From the NCBI GenBank assembly GCA_051653685.1, contig JBOFWQ010000173.1, positions 1 through 5,112 of the forward strand: a stretch of 5,112 nucleotides of DNA. Reading direction: 5' to 3'. The stretch comes from Faucicola sp937889485. Its GTDB lineage: Bacteria > Pseudomonadota > Gammaproteobacteria > Pseudomonadales > Moraxellaceae. Below the pieces are notes generated by a model. That model was given only the letters and a program-made list of their open reading frames with translations. It was not told the DNA's origin and searched no databases. Within the stretch, counting starts at the first letter, position 1. Every line of letters starts with the position of its first letter. A program made the position numbers and the translations under genes. Below are positions 1 to 5,112 of the stretch, piece after piece.

Positions 1-25
1 CCTTATAAGATAATATAAAAAACCC

Positions 26-58
26 AACAAAAAGCCAATGCATGAGGTCATTGGCTTT
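26..58 (-). terminator. Intrinsic terminator of mpl
   Basis: Read on the minus strand, a perfect 10-bp stem (positions 49-58 pairing with 31-40, 8-nt loop at 41-48) begins about 51 nt after the mpl stop codon. It is followed at once by a U-rich stretch (stem end CTTT, then TTGTTGGG and a second run of six T). This is the usual form of a Rho-independent terminator. On the plus strand the same stem is followed only by TTTATCATAG, so termination in that direction would be weaker. The assignment rests on structure and position alone. Confidence 0.85.
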
Positions 59-109
59 ATCATAGAATATTTTGACGGGGATTGGGTCATATAAGGTGAC
101 TAAATTTTG

Positions 110-1576
110 TTAAATTGATGAAAGAGTGGATTGCAACGCTGTGACCAAACGCCCATGAATCCCTTCAAAACCACCATTTGACATGATAATTACCACATCG
201 TCATAACTAATATTGGCTGCGATATGGGCAATAATCGTATCGGTTGATGTCATCACTTGCTGGTTTGGTGCATTGCCAATAGCATCAGTGACTGACCAAT
301 CAAGGTTTGAAGGTTGATACCAAATAACTTGATCGGCAATACTTGCCGAGGGCGCAAGCAGACCTTGATGGGTGCCAAGTTTCATGGTGTTACTGCGTGG
401 CTCAATGACCGCCCAAATTTTGCGATTAGGCTTGCTAGCAAAACGTTTTTTGGCACCATCTAATGTGGTCTCGATGGCAGTGGGGTGATGGGCAAAGTCA
501 TCATACACCTCAATGCTACCCTTGTCTGTTGCTATATGACCCACCAATTCCATGCGGCGTTTGATGCCTGCAAAATTGGACAACGCCTCACAAGCGGCTG
601 CTACTGACACGCCAACATTATAGGCGGCAGCAATTGCCGCCAAGGCATTATTGACACTGTGCACGCCACTCATTGACCAGCGGACGGTGCCTTGTTGTGG
701 ATGCTGTTGCATATTATTGTGTTTCACGTGAAACACAGAACCATCGGGCTCTACCAGTTGCGCTTGCCAGTCGGATTGGCTATCTGCACTGCCGTGGTCA
801 ATAGCGGTTCGCCAAATGGGCGTCCAACACCCCTTTTTAATCGTATCTTCTAGGCTATTGGTATCTGTTGGCATGATGATTTTGCCTCGGCTTGGAATCA
901 TGCGTACCATATGGTGAAACTGGGTTTGGATCGCCGCTAAGTTGGCAAAAATATCGGCGTGGTCATATTCAAGGTTATTTAAAATGGCAGTGGTTGGGCG
1001 GTAGTGGACAAACTTGGAGCGTTTATCAAAAAAGGCACTGTCGTACTCATCGGCTTCAATGACAAAATAGCCTTCGCTTGTGTCATCGGCATTTTTACCA
1101 AGATAGCTACTGTGAGCAAAAGCCTGTTGTAAGCGCGTATCTTGAGTATTAACCAGCGGTACGCCCCCAATCAAAAAGCCCGTGTCAATCCCAGCATACT
1201 GTAAAATCCAAGCCAGCATAGTGGTGGTGGTGGTTTTACCGTGCGTGCCTGCCACAGAAAGTACGTGGCGGTACTGCAGCACATGCTCTGCCAAAAACTG
1301 TGGCCCTGAAGTGTAGGCAATTCGCTCATTAAGCATATATTCTACCGCTTCCATACCGCGTTTCATGGCATTGCCCACAATCACCAAATCGGGCGCGGGT
1401 TGTAAATGGGCGGCGGCATAGCCTTGCATAATCTCAACCCCTGCACGCTCAAGCTGGGTGGACATCGGGGGATAAACATTGGCATCTGAACCTGTGACGG
1501 TGTGACCAAGGTCGCGCGCAAGCAGCGCCAATGACCCCATAAAAGTACCACAAATACCAAGAATGTGAATATGCAT
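110..1576 (-). CDS. mpl: UDP-N-acetylmuramate:L-alanyl-gamma-D-glutamyl-meso-diaminopimelate ligase (murein peptide ligase)
   Basis: This 488-residue cytoplasmic Mur-ligase-family enzyme uses ATP to join the recycled tripeptide L-Ala-gamma-D-Glu-meso-DAP to UDP-MurNAc, returning it to peptidoglycan synthesis. The N-terminal UDP-binding domain opens with GICGTFMGSLA (7-17) and TGSDANVYPPMST (28-40). The ATP P-loop is GTHGKTT (110-116). EADEYDSAFFDKRSKFVHY (about 174-192) and NLEYDHADIF (201-210) are central-domain family motifs. The C-terminal domain has RRMEL (340-344), DDFAHHP (359-365), EPRSNTMKLG (392-401) and MSNGGFEGIHGRL (465-477). No key motif is missing. The protein is about 30 residues longer than the E. 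coli enzyme as I recall it, mainly through an insert near 141-169. The ATG is chosen because the family N-terminus starts exactly there; TAAGG (1584-1588) lies 7 nt upstream. The gene is transcribed divergently from gdhA and contains a parS-like site at 720-735. Confidence 0.96.
   Translation of the reverse strand: MHIHILGICGTFMGSLALLARDLGHTVTGSDANVYPPMSTQLERAGVEIMQGYAAAHLQPAPDLVIVGNAMKRGMEAVEYMLNERIAYTSGPQFLAEHVLQYRHVLSVAGTHGKTTTTTMLAWILQYAGIDTGFLIGGVPLVNTQDTRLQQAFAHSSYLGKNADDTSEGYFVIEADEYDSAFFDKRSKFVHYRPTTAILNNLEYDHADIFANLAAIQTQFHHMVRMIPSRGKIIMPTDTNSLEDTIKKGCWTPIWRTAIDHGSADSQSDWQAQLVEPDGSVFHVKHNNMQQHPQQGTVRWSMSGVHSVNNALAAIAAAYNVGVSVAAACEALSNFAGIKRRMELVGHIATDKGSIEVYDDFAHHPTAIETTLDGAKKRFASKPNRKIWAVIEPRSNTMKLGTHQGLLAPSASIADQVIWYQPSNLDWSVTDAIGNAPNQQVMTSTDTIIAHIAANISYDDVVIIMSNGGFEGIHGRLVTALQSTLSSI
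720..735. promoter_or_regulatory. parS: parS-type ParB-binding site inside mpl
   Basis: The 16-mer TGTTTCACGTGAAACA is a perfect palindrome and matches the widely conserved chromosomal parS consensus TGTTnCACGTGnAACA at every defined position. The self-complementarity extends two further pairs on each side (718-737, 20 bp). ParB loads on such sites and spreads to organise and segregate the origin region. The site lies within codons 281-286 of mpl (V-F-H-V-K-H), in a variable stretch of the ligase between conserved motifs. The sequence match is observed directly. Occupancy by ParB is inferred. Confidence 0.85.
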
Positions 1577-1818
1577 AACAATGCCTTAAAATCAATGTGT
1601 TATCAAAAATCGCTAAAAATAAAAAATTGACTAAAAAAATCAACTAAAAACTGTTGGGCATGGTCTAACAAGTAGTCTGACAGGGTGTCGGGTATATTTT
1701 TTACACTTTTCAGCGACATCATTAAACATTGAAAGGCGTAACGAACGCATCATACAATTTGACCATAAAACCATCAGATATCATTGGCAGACTGTTTGAG
1801 CCACGACCAAATTGGCTA

Positions 1819-1847
1819 ATTTTAAAGTAGAAAGCAGGGGTTGTCAG
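1819..1847 (-). promoter_or_regulatory. Candidate sigma-70 promoter for mpl
   Basis: On the minus strand CTGACA (1842-1847, 5 of 6 to TTGACA) and TAAAAT (1819-1824, 5 of 6 to TATAAT) are spaced by exactly 17 bp and point toward mpl. Transcription would start near 1812 and leave a leader of about 235 nt, which is long. A nearer promoter that I could not distinguish in the A/T-rich sequence is therefore possible. The -35 element touches a hairpin-forming inverted repeat. Confidence 0.45.
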
Positions 1848-1876
1848 CTATTAAATACCAATTCTTGGTAAATAGC
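1847..1876. repeat. Bulged inverted repeat (hairpin) next to the mpl -35 element
   Basis: GCTATT (1847-1852), three A residues, TACCAA (1856-1861), a 3-nt loop TTC, TTGGTA (1865-1870) and AATAGC (1871-1876) form two adjoining perfect 6-bp stems with a single AAA bulge. Neither strand has a following T-run, so it does not look like an intrinsic terminator. It could be an operator, since it abuts the candidate mpl -35 box, or an RNA structure. Its function is unknown. Confidence 0.5.
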
Positions 1877-1973
1877 CTCAATGGTGGCAGTAATAGCAAA
1901 ACGATAAAAACAGTGGCGTTTTGTTACCCCAATTGTTGCCTCAGGGGGCGTTTGGGTGGTGTACTTGGCGCTT

Positions 1974-2018
1974 GTGATCTCACGGGAAAATATCACAATT
2001 TTGTGACCCCATGGGTCA
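1974..2018. promoter_or_regulatory. Cluster of inverted repeats upstream of the gdhA promoter
   Basis: Three short dyads lie together: GTGA-TC-TCAC (1974-1983), TCACAA-TT-TTGTGA (1993-2006) and TGACCC-CAT-GGGTCA (2004-2018). The last two overlap by 3 bp. They sit about 90 to 125 bp upstream of the predicted gdhA start, a position usual for activator or silencer binding. The spacing does not match the CRP pattern TGTGA-N6-TCACA, so I assign no regulator. The symmetry is observed; a regulatory role is inferred. Confidence 0.45.
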
Positions 2019-2067
2019 AAAACCATCAAAACTCAGTGCCAGCAAAGGTTTACATAATCCACTTAAG

Positions 2068-2096
2068 TTGGTTACACTACCCTTGTCCATTATATT
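2068..2096 (+). promoter_or_regulatory. Candidate sigma-70 promoter for gdhA
   Basis: TTGGTT (2068-2073, 4 of 6 to TTGACA) and TATATT (2091-2096, 5 of 6 to TATAAT) are separated by the ideal 17 bp. The expected transcription start near 2103 gives a leader of about 40 nt that includes the ribosome binding site. This is the best-placed promoter-like pair upstream of the gene. Confidence 0.6.
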
Positions 2097-2130
2097 AACG
2101 TATGATGACAAACTCCCATTGATAGGCCAT

Positions 2131-2136
2131 TGAGGA
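2131..2136 (+). promoter_or_regulatory. Ribosome binding site of gdhA
   Basis: TGAGGA lies 6 nt before the ATG at 2143, a good Shine-Dalgarno match at normal spacing. It supports this start, which also agrees with the usual N-terminus of the family. Confidence 0.8.
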
Positions 2137-2142
2137 TAAGTA

Positions 2143-3474
2143 ATGAAAAGCCAGCAGTTATTAACCGTGTTAAAACAACGTCATAGCAACGAGCCTGAGT
2201 TTATTCAAGCAGTTGAAGAGTTTTGGGAAGATATTGCCCCGTTGTATGACGAAAACAGCACTTATCAAGCGCTAAACTTATTTGAGCGTTTGACCAATCC
2301 CGATCGCGTGATTCAATTTCGTATCAATTGGGAAGATGATGCAGGGCATGTACAAGTCAATCGTGGCTGGCGGATTCAATTTAACAATGCACTTGGACCA
2401 TACAAAGGCGGCTTGCGTTTTCACCCCAGTGTCAATCTATCGGTACTAAAATTCTTGGCGTTTGAACAGATTTTCAAAAATGCGTTAACTGGGCTACCCA
2501 TGGGCGGTGGTAAAGGCGGCTCAGACTTTGACCCCAAAGGCAAATCGGATAACGAAATTCGCCGTTTTTGCTATGCCTTTATGCGAGAGCTTACCCCGTA
2601 TATTGGCGCAGATATAGACGTGCCAGCAGGTGACATCGGGGTAGGCGGTCGAGAAATCAGCTATATGTTTGCCATGTACAAAAATTTGACCCGTGAATTT
2701 TCTGGGGTATTAACAGGCAAAACGGTGGGGCAAGGCGGCAGTTTAATTCGTACCGAAGCCACAGGGTTTGGCTTGGTGTACTTCTTGCAAAACATGCTAG
2801 CACATTGCCAAGACACCCTTGTGGGCAAAACCGTTTTGGTATCTGGTGCAGGCAACGTGTCGTTACACACGGCACAAAAATGTATTGAGCTTGGGGCAAA
2901 AGTTGTGACTTTATCAGACTCAAAAGGCACTTTACATTTGGCAGACGGCTTTACACTTGAGCAAATCGAAGCCCTAAAAACATTAAAAGCACAGGGCAAA
3001 CGTTTATCAGACTTTGCTGAACAGTGCGACGCCAAATGGCTTGCCGATACCCGTCCTTGGCATATCAAAGCCGATATCGCGCTACCTTGTGCCACCCAAA
3101 ACGAAATCAACGCTGCCGATGCCAAACAATTAATTGCCAATGGTATCAAGCACGTGGCAGAAGGCGCCAATATGCCAAGCGATGCCGATGCCATTACGTT
3201 ATTTCAACAAAATGGCATTATTTATGCCCCTGGCAAGGCATCAAATGCAGGCGGCGTTGCGGTATCGGGTCTTGAAATGTCCCAAAATTCGGTGCGTCAG
3301 TACGCAAGCTTCGCCACCCTTGATGAGCAGCTCAAAACCATCATGAAGAATATTCATGACGCTTGCGCCACCTACGGTAAACAGGACAACGGCTGTATTG
3401 ACTACAAAAAAGGCGCAAACATCGCAGGCTTTAGCCAGATTGCCAATGCCATGGTCAACTACGGCATACTCTAA
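2143..3474 (+). CDS. gdhA: NADP-specific glutamate dehydrogenase
   Basis: This 443-residue cytoplasmic enzyme, expected to be hexameric, catalyses reductive amination of 2-oxoglutarate with ammonia to L-glutamate and so links ammonia assimilation to the TCA cycle. Length matches the small bacterial class (about 445 residues). Substrate-binding sequences are GPYKGGLRFHPSVN (85-98, K88) and the active-site motif LPMGGGKGGSDFDP (118-131, likely catalytic K124). The catalytic aspartate is expected in PAGDIGVGGREI (161-172, D164). The Rossmann nucleotide domain begins at VLVSGAGNVS (231-240) and has SDSKG (258-262) after its second strand, as in NADP-preferring relatives. EGANMP (340-345) and NAGGVAVSGLEMSQNS (368-383) complete the family pattern. 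NADP preference is inferred from similarity to the E. coli type. The gene stands alone with its own promoter, is divergent from mpl and converges on the hydrolase gene. No intrinsic terminator with a T-run follows it on the plus strand. Confidence 0.96.
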   Translation: MKSQQLLTVLKQRHSNEPEFIQAVEEFWEDIAPLYDENSTYQALNLFERLTNPDRVIQFRINWEDDAGHVQVNRGWRIQFNNALGPYKGGLRFHPSVNLSVLKFLAFEQIFKNALTGLPMGGGKGGSDFDPKGKSDNEIRRFCYAFMRELTPYIGADIDVPAGDIGVGGREISYMFAMYKNLTREFSGVLTGKTVGQGGSLIRTEATGFGLVYFLQNMLAHCQDTLVGKTVLVSGAGNVSLHTAQKCIELGAKVVTLSDSKGTLHLADGFTLEQIEALKTLKAQGKRLSDFAEQCDAKWLADTRPWHIKADIALPCATQNEINAADAKQLIANGIKHVAEGANMPSDADAITLFQQNGIIYAPGKASNAGGVAVSGLEMSQNSVRQYASFATLDEQLKTIMKNIHDACATYGKQDNGCIDYKKGANIAGFSQIANAMVNYGIL

Positions 3475-3511
3475 AAACCTGCACTCGCCCTATCACAACT
3501 AGGACAGGGCG
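3475..3511 (-). terminator. Weak candidate terminator of the hydrolase gene in the convergent junction
   Basis: On the minus strand, CGCCCTGTC (3511-3503) can pair with GATAGGGCG (3494-3486). This gives a 9-bp stem with one G-U pair and an 8-nt loop. It spans the hydrolase stop codon (3499-3501), and a run of five T at 3475-3479 follows after about 6 nt. That gap is longer than in a classic intrinsic terminator. On the plus strand the stem has an A-C mismatch after 6 bp and is followed by A residues, so it would not stop gdhA transcripts in the standard way. Confidence 0.35.
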
Positions 3512-4479
3512 GCAAAAAACTTGAACGTGGTCTCTGGTAACCAATTAATATTGAATCTCTTGGCTTGAAGGCGCACAAAGCCCACGTGTCCACCATGTTC
3601 GCTATATAGCAGACGTACACTGGGCGATACGTCTGCTTGATTGGCGATAATCCCCAAAAACGGGTCATCTTTTGCCGTAATAATCAAAGTAGGCTTGGTG
3701 ATATTCTTGAGTACAGGCAGTGCCGAAGCCTTGAGATAATAATCAGCGCCCGTACCATAACCGTGACGCGGCGCGGTGTATAACTCATCAAACTCATCAA
3801 TGGTCTTGATATGTTTGAAGGCTTTGAGCTGCTCAGGGTCTTCAATTTTGGCAAATGCCTTGACCAACAATGATTTGAGTAAATACGGGGTATAGATGCG
3901 TTTGGCAACAAAACGGTGCATCGCTTTTGCCGAGGTAGTCAAATCCACAGGCGCAGAAATGACCACTGCCGCGTCACACAGTGCATCATCGCCCTGCTCA
4001 CCCATGTAGCGCGCCAGCATATTTGCCCCTAACGACACCCCACTGGCTAAGATATGCCCATAGCCATACTTGGCTTTGAGTAGCTCAAACACATGTAGCG
4101 CTTCTGCAGTATCGCCTGCGTTGTAGTCAATAGGGGCGGTATTTTCCACACCGCCGCAGCCGCGAAAATGCACGATAACCGCATCATACCCTAATTGGTG
4201 CGCATGATTGGCAAAAGCCATCGCATAATGACTCTCACTGCTGCCTTCAAGCCCATGAAACATCACCGCCAATGGCTTATCAAGTGTTGGCTGATTGTCA
4301 TGGTTAGCAAACACAAAGTCATAAGCCACTTGGGTGGTCTGGGTGCGGTCAGGGTGAAGGTGGCGCTGATAATGGGGTTTTTGGAGTTTGATAAACTTGG
4401 GTAAGATAGTCTGGAGGTGAGGATTGGCTAAAAAAAACGGAACGCGAAACGGCGTTAATGCCAACTGGTGAATATTCAT
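3499..4479 (-). CDS. YheT-family alpha/beta hydrolase
   Basis: This 326-residue protein belongs to the YheT/ABHD1-3-like alpha/beta-hydrolase group, probably esterases or lipases of unsettled substrate. Near the N-terminus it has the family motif FFLANPHLQTILPKF (15-29), then the oxyanion-region motif HGLEGSSES (75-83) and HFRGCGG (104-110). The nucleophile elbow is GVSLG (147-151, S149). The acid residue is in TAKDDPF (268-274, D271 or D272), and the histidine is in EHGGHVGF (294-301, probably H298). The catalytic triad is therefore complete. No signal peptide is evident. A 12-codon longer frame starts with TTG at 4515 and encodes a hydrophobic extension. I prefer the ATG at 4479 because TAGGG (4486-4490) lies 6 nt upstream and family similarity begins just after it. 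The gene is co-oriented with the yigZ-like gene 123 bp upstream and could be co-transcribed with it; I see no good promoter in the gap. Its stop lies 24 bp from that of gdhA. Confidence 0.9.
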   Translation of the reverse strand: MNIHQLALTPFRVPFFLANPHLQTILPKFIKLQKPHYQRHLHPDRTQTTQVAYDFVFANHDNQPTLDKPLAVMFHGLEGSSESHYAMAFANHAHQLGYDAVIVHFRGCGGVENTAPIDYNAGDTAEALHVFELLKAKYGYGHILASGVSLGANMLARYMGEQGDDALCDAAVVISAPVDLTTSAKAMHRFVAKRIYTPYLLKSLLVKAFAKIEDPEQLKAFKHIKTIDEFDELYTAPRHGYGTGADYYLKASALPVLKNITKPTLIITAKDDPFLGIIANQADVSPSVRLLYSEHGGHVGFVRLQAKRFNINWLPETTFKFFAALS

Positions 4480-4602
4480 AATAGGCCCTATCAAAAAAAG
4501 TGAGAAAAACGTCAAACAGGGGTTGGGGTCATTTTTGACTATTTTACGGCTTTTTATGGGGACGCATGGGGTTATTTTGTAGGTTTTTGACGGGCTAGAA
4601 AT
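4480..4602. other. Gap between the yigZ-like and hydrolase genes
   Basis: This 123-bp spacer is rich in T and G runs on the plus strand. Apart from the hydrolase ribosome binding site, the only structure I see is a 4-bp inverted repeat, GTCA-TTTT-TGAC (4528-4539), too short to call a terminator. A minus-strand TAAAAT (4541-4546) has no acceptable -35 partner at 16-18 bp. Co-transcription of the two genes is possible but not shown. Confidence 0.4.
4486..4490 (-). promoter_or_regulatory. Ribosome binding site that decides the hydrolase start
   Basis: On the minus strand TAGGG lies 6 nt before the ATG at 4477-4479. The alternative TTG codon at 4513-4515 has no Shine-Dalgarno-like sequence in front of it. 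The site lies inside a short palindrome, ATAGG-C-CCTAT (4481-4491), which could partly pair in the mRNA. Confidence 0.65.
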
Positions 4603-5112
4603 TTAATCAGAGGGCGCTAAGGTCTGCACTTTGCCATAAAAACCAATTGTTTCTATTAATTGCGCTATCGACTTTTCAGCCATTTCAACGGATAGCATCA
4701 CATCTTTGGCGTACTGTACCTCACTGATTTTACCATTCAAATTTTCAACCACATGACGGACAAACGACTCATTGGCAAAATCAGTGTTGATAGTAACAAA
4801 AGTAAACGGCACAAACTCGTGCAAATTCATGTTATCAACCACTGCCTGCGCAGTGGCACTATAAGCGCGGGTCAGCCCGCCTGCACCAAGCTTGATACCA
4901 CCAAAATAACGCACCACGATGACCGCACAGTGACCGATTGCCTTATGCTGCAACACGTTCAAAATCGGCTTGCCAGCCGTGCCGCTTGGCTCACCGTCAT
5001 CATCAAACCCTGCCGAAGTGGTGTTGTGGGGGTCGCCAATGATATAGCCATAGCAGACATGGCGCGCATCGGGATACTGATTGCGTAGTTGTTCCACGTG
5101 AAACATTAACTG
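4603..5112 (-). CDS. YigZ/IMPACT-family (UPF0029) protein, 5' end beyond the window
   Basis: The visible part encodes a conserved UPF0029/IMPACT-type protein whose biochemical role is poorly defined; eukaryotic IMPACT affects translation control through GCN1/GCN2. Counting from the ATG at 5104-5106, the N-terminal domain shows YPDARH (11-16), the signature GFDDDGEPSGTAGKP (33-47) and VVRYFGGIKLGAGGLTRAY (64-82). The C-terminal part (about 100-160) matches the ferredoxin-like UPF0029 C-terminal domain. The frame stays open to the right edge (codons CAG and TTA precede the ATG). Relatives of about 200 residues, such as E. coli YigZ, have some 35 more residues, including a conserved KSRFI-type segment, before this point. 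The true start therefore very likely lies outside the window, and the ATG at 5106 is internal. Codons at the visible 5' end overlap a parS-like site. The hydrolase gene follows 123 bp downstream on the same strand. Confidence 0.88.
   Translation of the reverse strand, partial: QLMFHVEQLRNQYPDARHVCYGYIIGDPHNTTSAGFDDDGEPSGTAGKPILNVLQHKAIGHCAVIVVRYFGGIKLGAGGLTRAYSATAQAVVDNMNLHEFVPFTFVTINTDFANESFVRHVVENLNGKISEVQYAKDVMLSVEMAEKSIAQLIETIGFYGKVQTLAPSD
5090..5105. promoter_or_regulatory. parS: parS-type ParB-binding site inside the yigZ-like gene
   Basis: The plus-strand 16-mer TGTTCCACGTGAAACA (reverse TGTTTCACGTGGAACA) matches the consensus TGTTnCACGTGnAACA at every defined position. As far as I recall, it is the form found at the classical Bacillus spo0J site. 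Only one base pair breaks the dyad symmetry. It encodes M-F-H-V-E-Q in the yigZ-like frame, immediately before the conserved YPDARH region. The match is seen directly; ParB binding is inferred. Confidence 0.85.

Larger units (their letters stand above)
1577..2142. other. Divergent mpl-gdhA intergenic region
   Basis: This 566-bp AT-rich stretch separates two divergent genes and shows no convincing gene. The longest reading frame in it (1841-2098, plus) starts with TTG, has a purine-rich stretch touching the start codon instead of spaced from it, and resembles no family I know. The region holds candidate promoters for both neighbours, a bulged hairpin (1847-1876) and a cluster of inverted repeats (1974-2018), listed separately. 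A weaker plus-strand promoter-like pair, TTGAAA (1729-1734) and TACAAT (1753-1758) with an 18-bp spacer, could start a long gdhA leader. The part next to mpl (1590-1720) is A/T-rich with no motif I can name. Confidence 0.7.

Noticed and set aside
1973..2006. CRP/Vfr site upstream of gdhA
   Set aside because: The TGTGA and TCACA halves occur in the wrong order or spacing for TGTGA-N6-TCACA.
1841..2098. An 85-codon plus-strand frame in the mpl-gdhA intergenic region
   Set aside because: It begins with TTG, has no spaced ribosome binding site, overlaps the inverted repeats and the gdhA promoter, and its product resembles nothing known.
3151..3156. CACGTG core within gdhA
   Set aside because: Flanking bases (AAG before, GCA after) do not fit the GTTn/nAAC arms of parS, so it is a chance hexamer.
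2661..3194. A 177-codon open frame antisense to gdhA
   Set aside because: It lies wholly inside the strongly supported gdhA frame, is rich in Ser/Cys/Ala as shadow frames often are, and shows no recognisable domain.
3583..3588. CACGTG core within the hydrolase gene
   Set aside because: The flanks (GCC and TCC) do not match parS arms.
4142..4150. Possible DnaA box TTTTCCACA suggesting oriC
   Set aside because: It is a single one-mismatch copy inside a coding gene, with no cluster of boxes or AT-rich unwinding region around it.
4480..4515. N-terminal extension of the hydrolase from a TTG codon
   Set aside because: There is no ribosome binding site before the TTG, while the ATG at 4479 has a well-placed one and matches where family similarity begins.
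4753..5088. A 111-codon plus-strand frame opposite the yigZ-like gene
   Set aside because: It is the antisense shadow of a gene with clear UPF0029 family motifs.

Overview
The window carries four protein genes of a Gram-negative gammaproteobacterium. From left to right they are mpl (minus), gdhA (plus), a YheT-type alpha/beta hydrolase (minus) and the 5'-incomplete YigZ/IMPACT-family gene (minus). Mpl recycles a meso-diaminopimelate murein tripeptide, which implies a diderm cell wall. Protein style, GC content in the mid-40s percent by eye, and AT-rich intergenic DNA suggest Moraxellaceae (Moraxella/Faucicola/Psychrobacter type). That placement is inference from memory of the families, not a search result.

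Layout: positions 1-109 hold the 3' flank of mpl with a convincing intrinsic terminator. mpl occupies 110-1576. A 566-bp divergent intergenic region (1577-2142) holds a candidate mpl promoter, a bulged hairpin, a cluster of inverted repeats and a candidate gdhA promoter. gdhA (2143-3474) converges on the hydrolase gene (3499-4479) with only 24 bp between stop codons, and a hairpin spans the hydrolase stop. A 123-bp gap separates the hydrolase from the upstream, co-oriented yigZ-like gene (4603 to the right edge).

The genes are ordinary housekeeping functions (murein recycling, glutamate synthesis/ammonia assimilation, a hydrolase of unknown substrate, a conserved UPF0029 protein) and do not form one pathway. 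The most notable content lies inside the coding regions. Two 16-bp sequences match the bacterial chromosomal centromere parS, the ParB-binding site. One is in mpl (720-735, a perfect palindrome) and one in the yigZ-like gene (5090-5105), with centres 4,370 bp apart. This suggests the window is part of an origin-proximal ParB-loading region, although no oriC, parA or parB is visible here. I found no mobile element, CRISPR array, tRNA or rRNA, and no evidence of a previously undescribed system.
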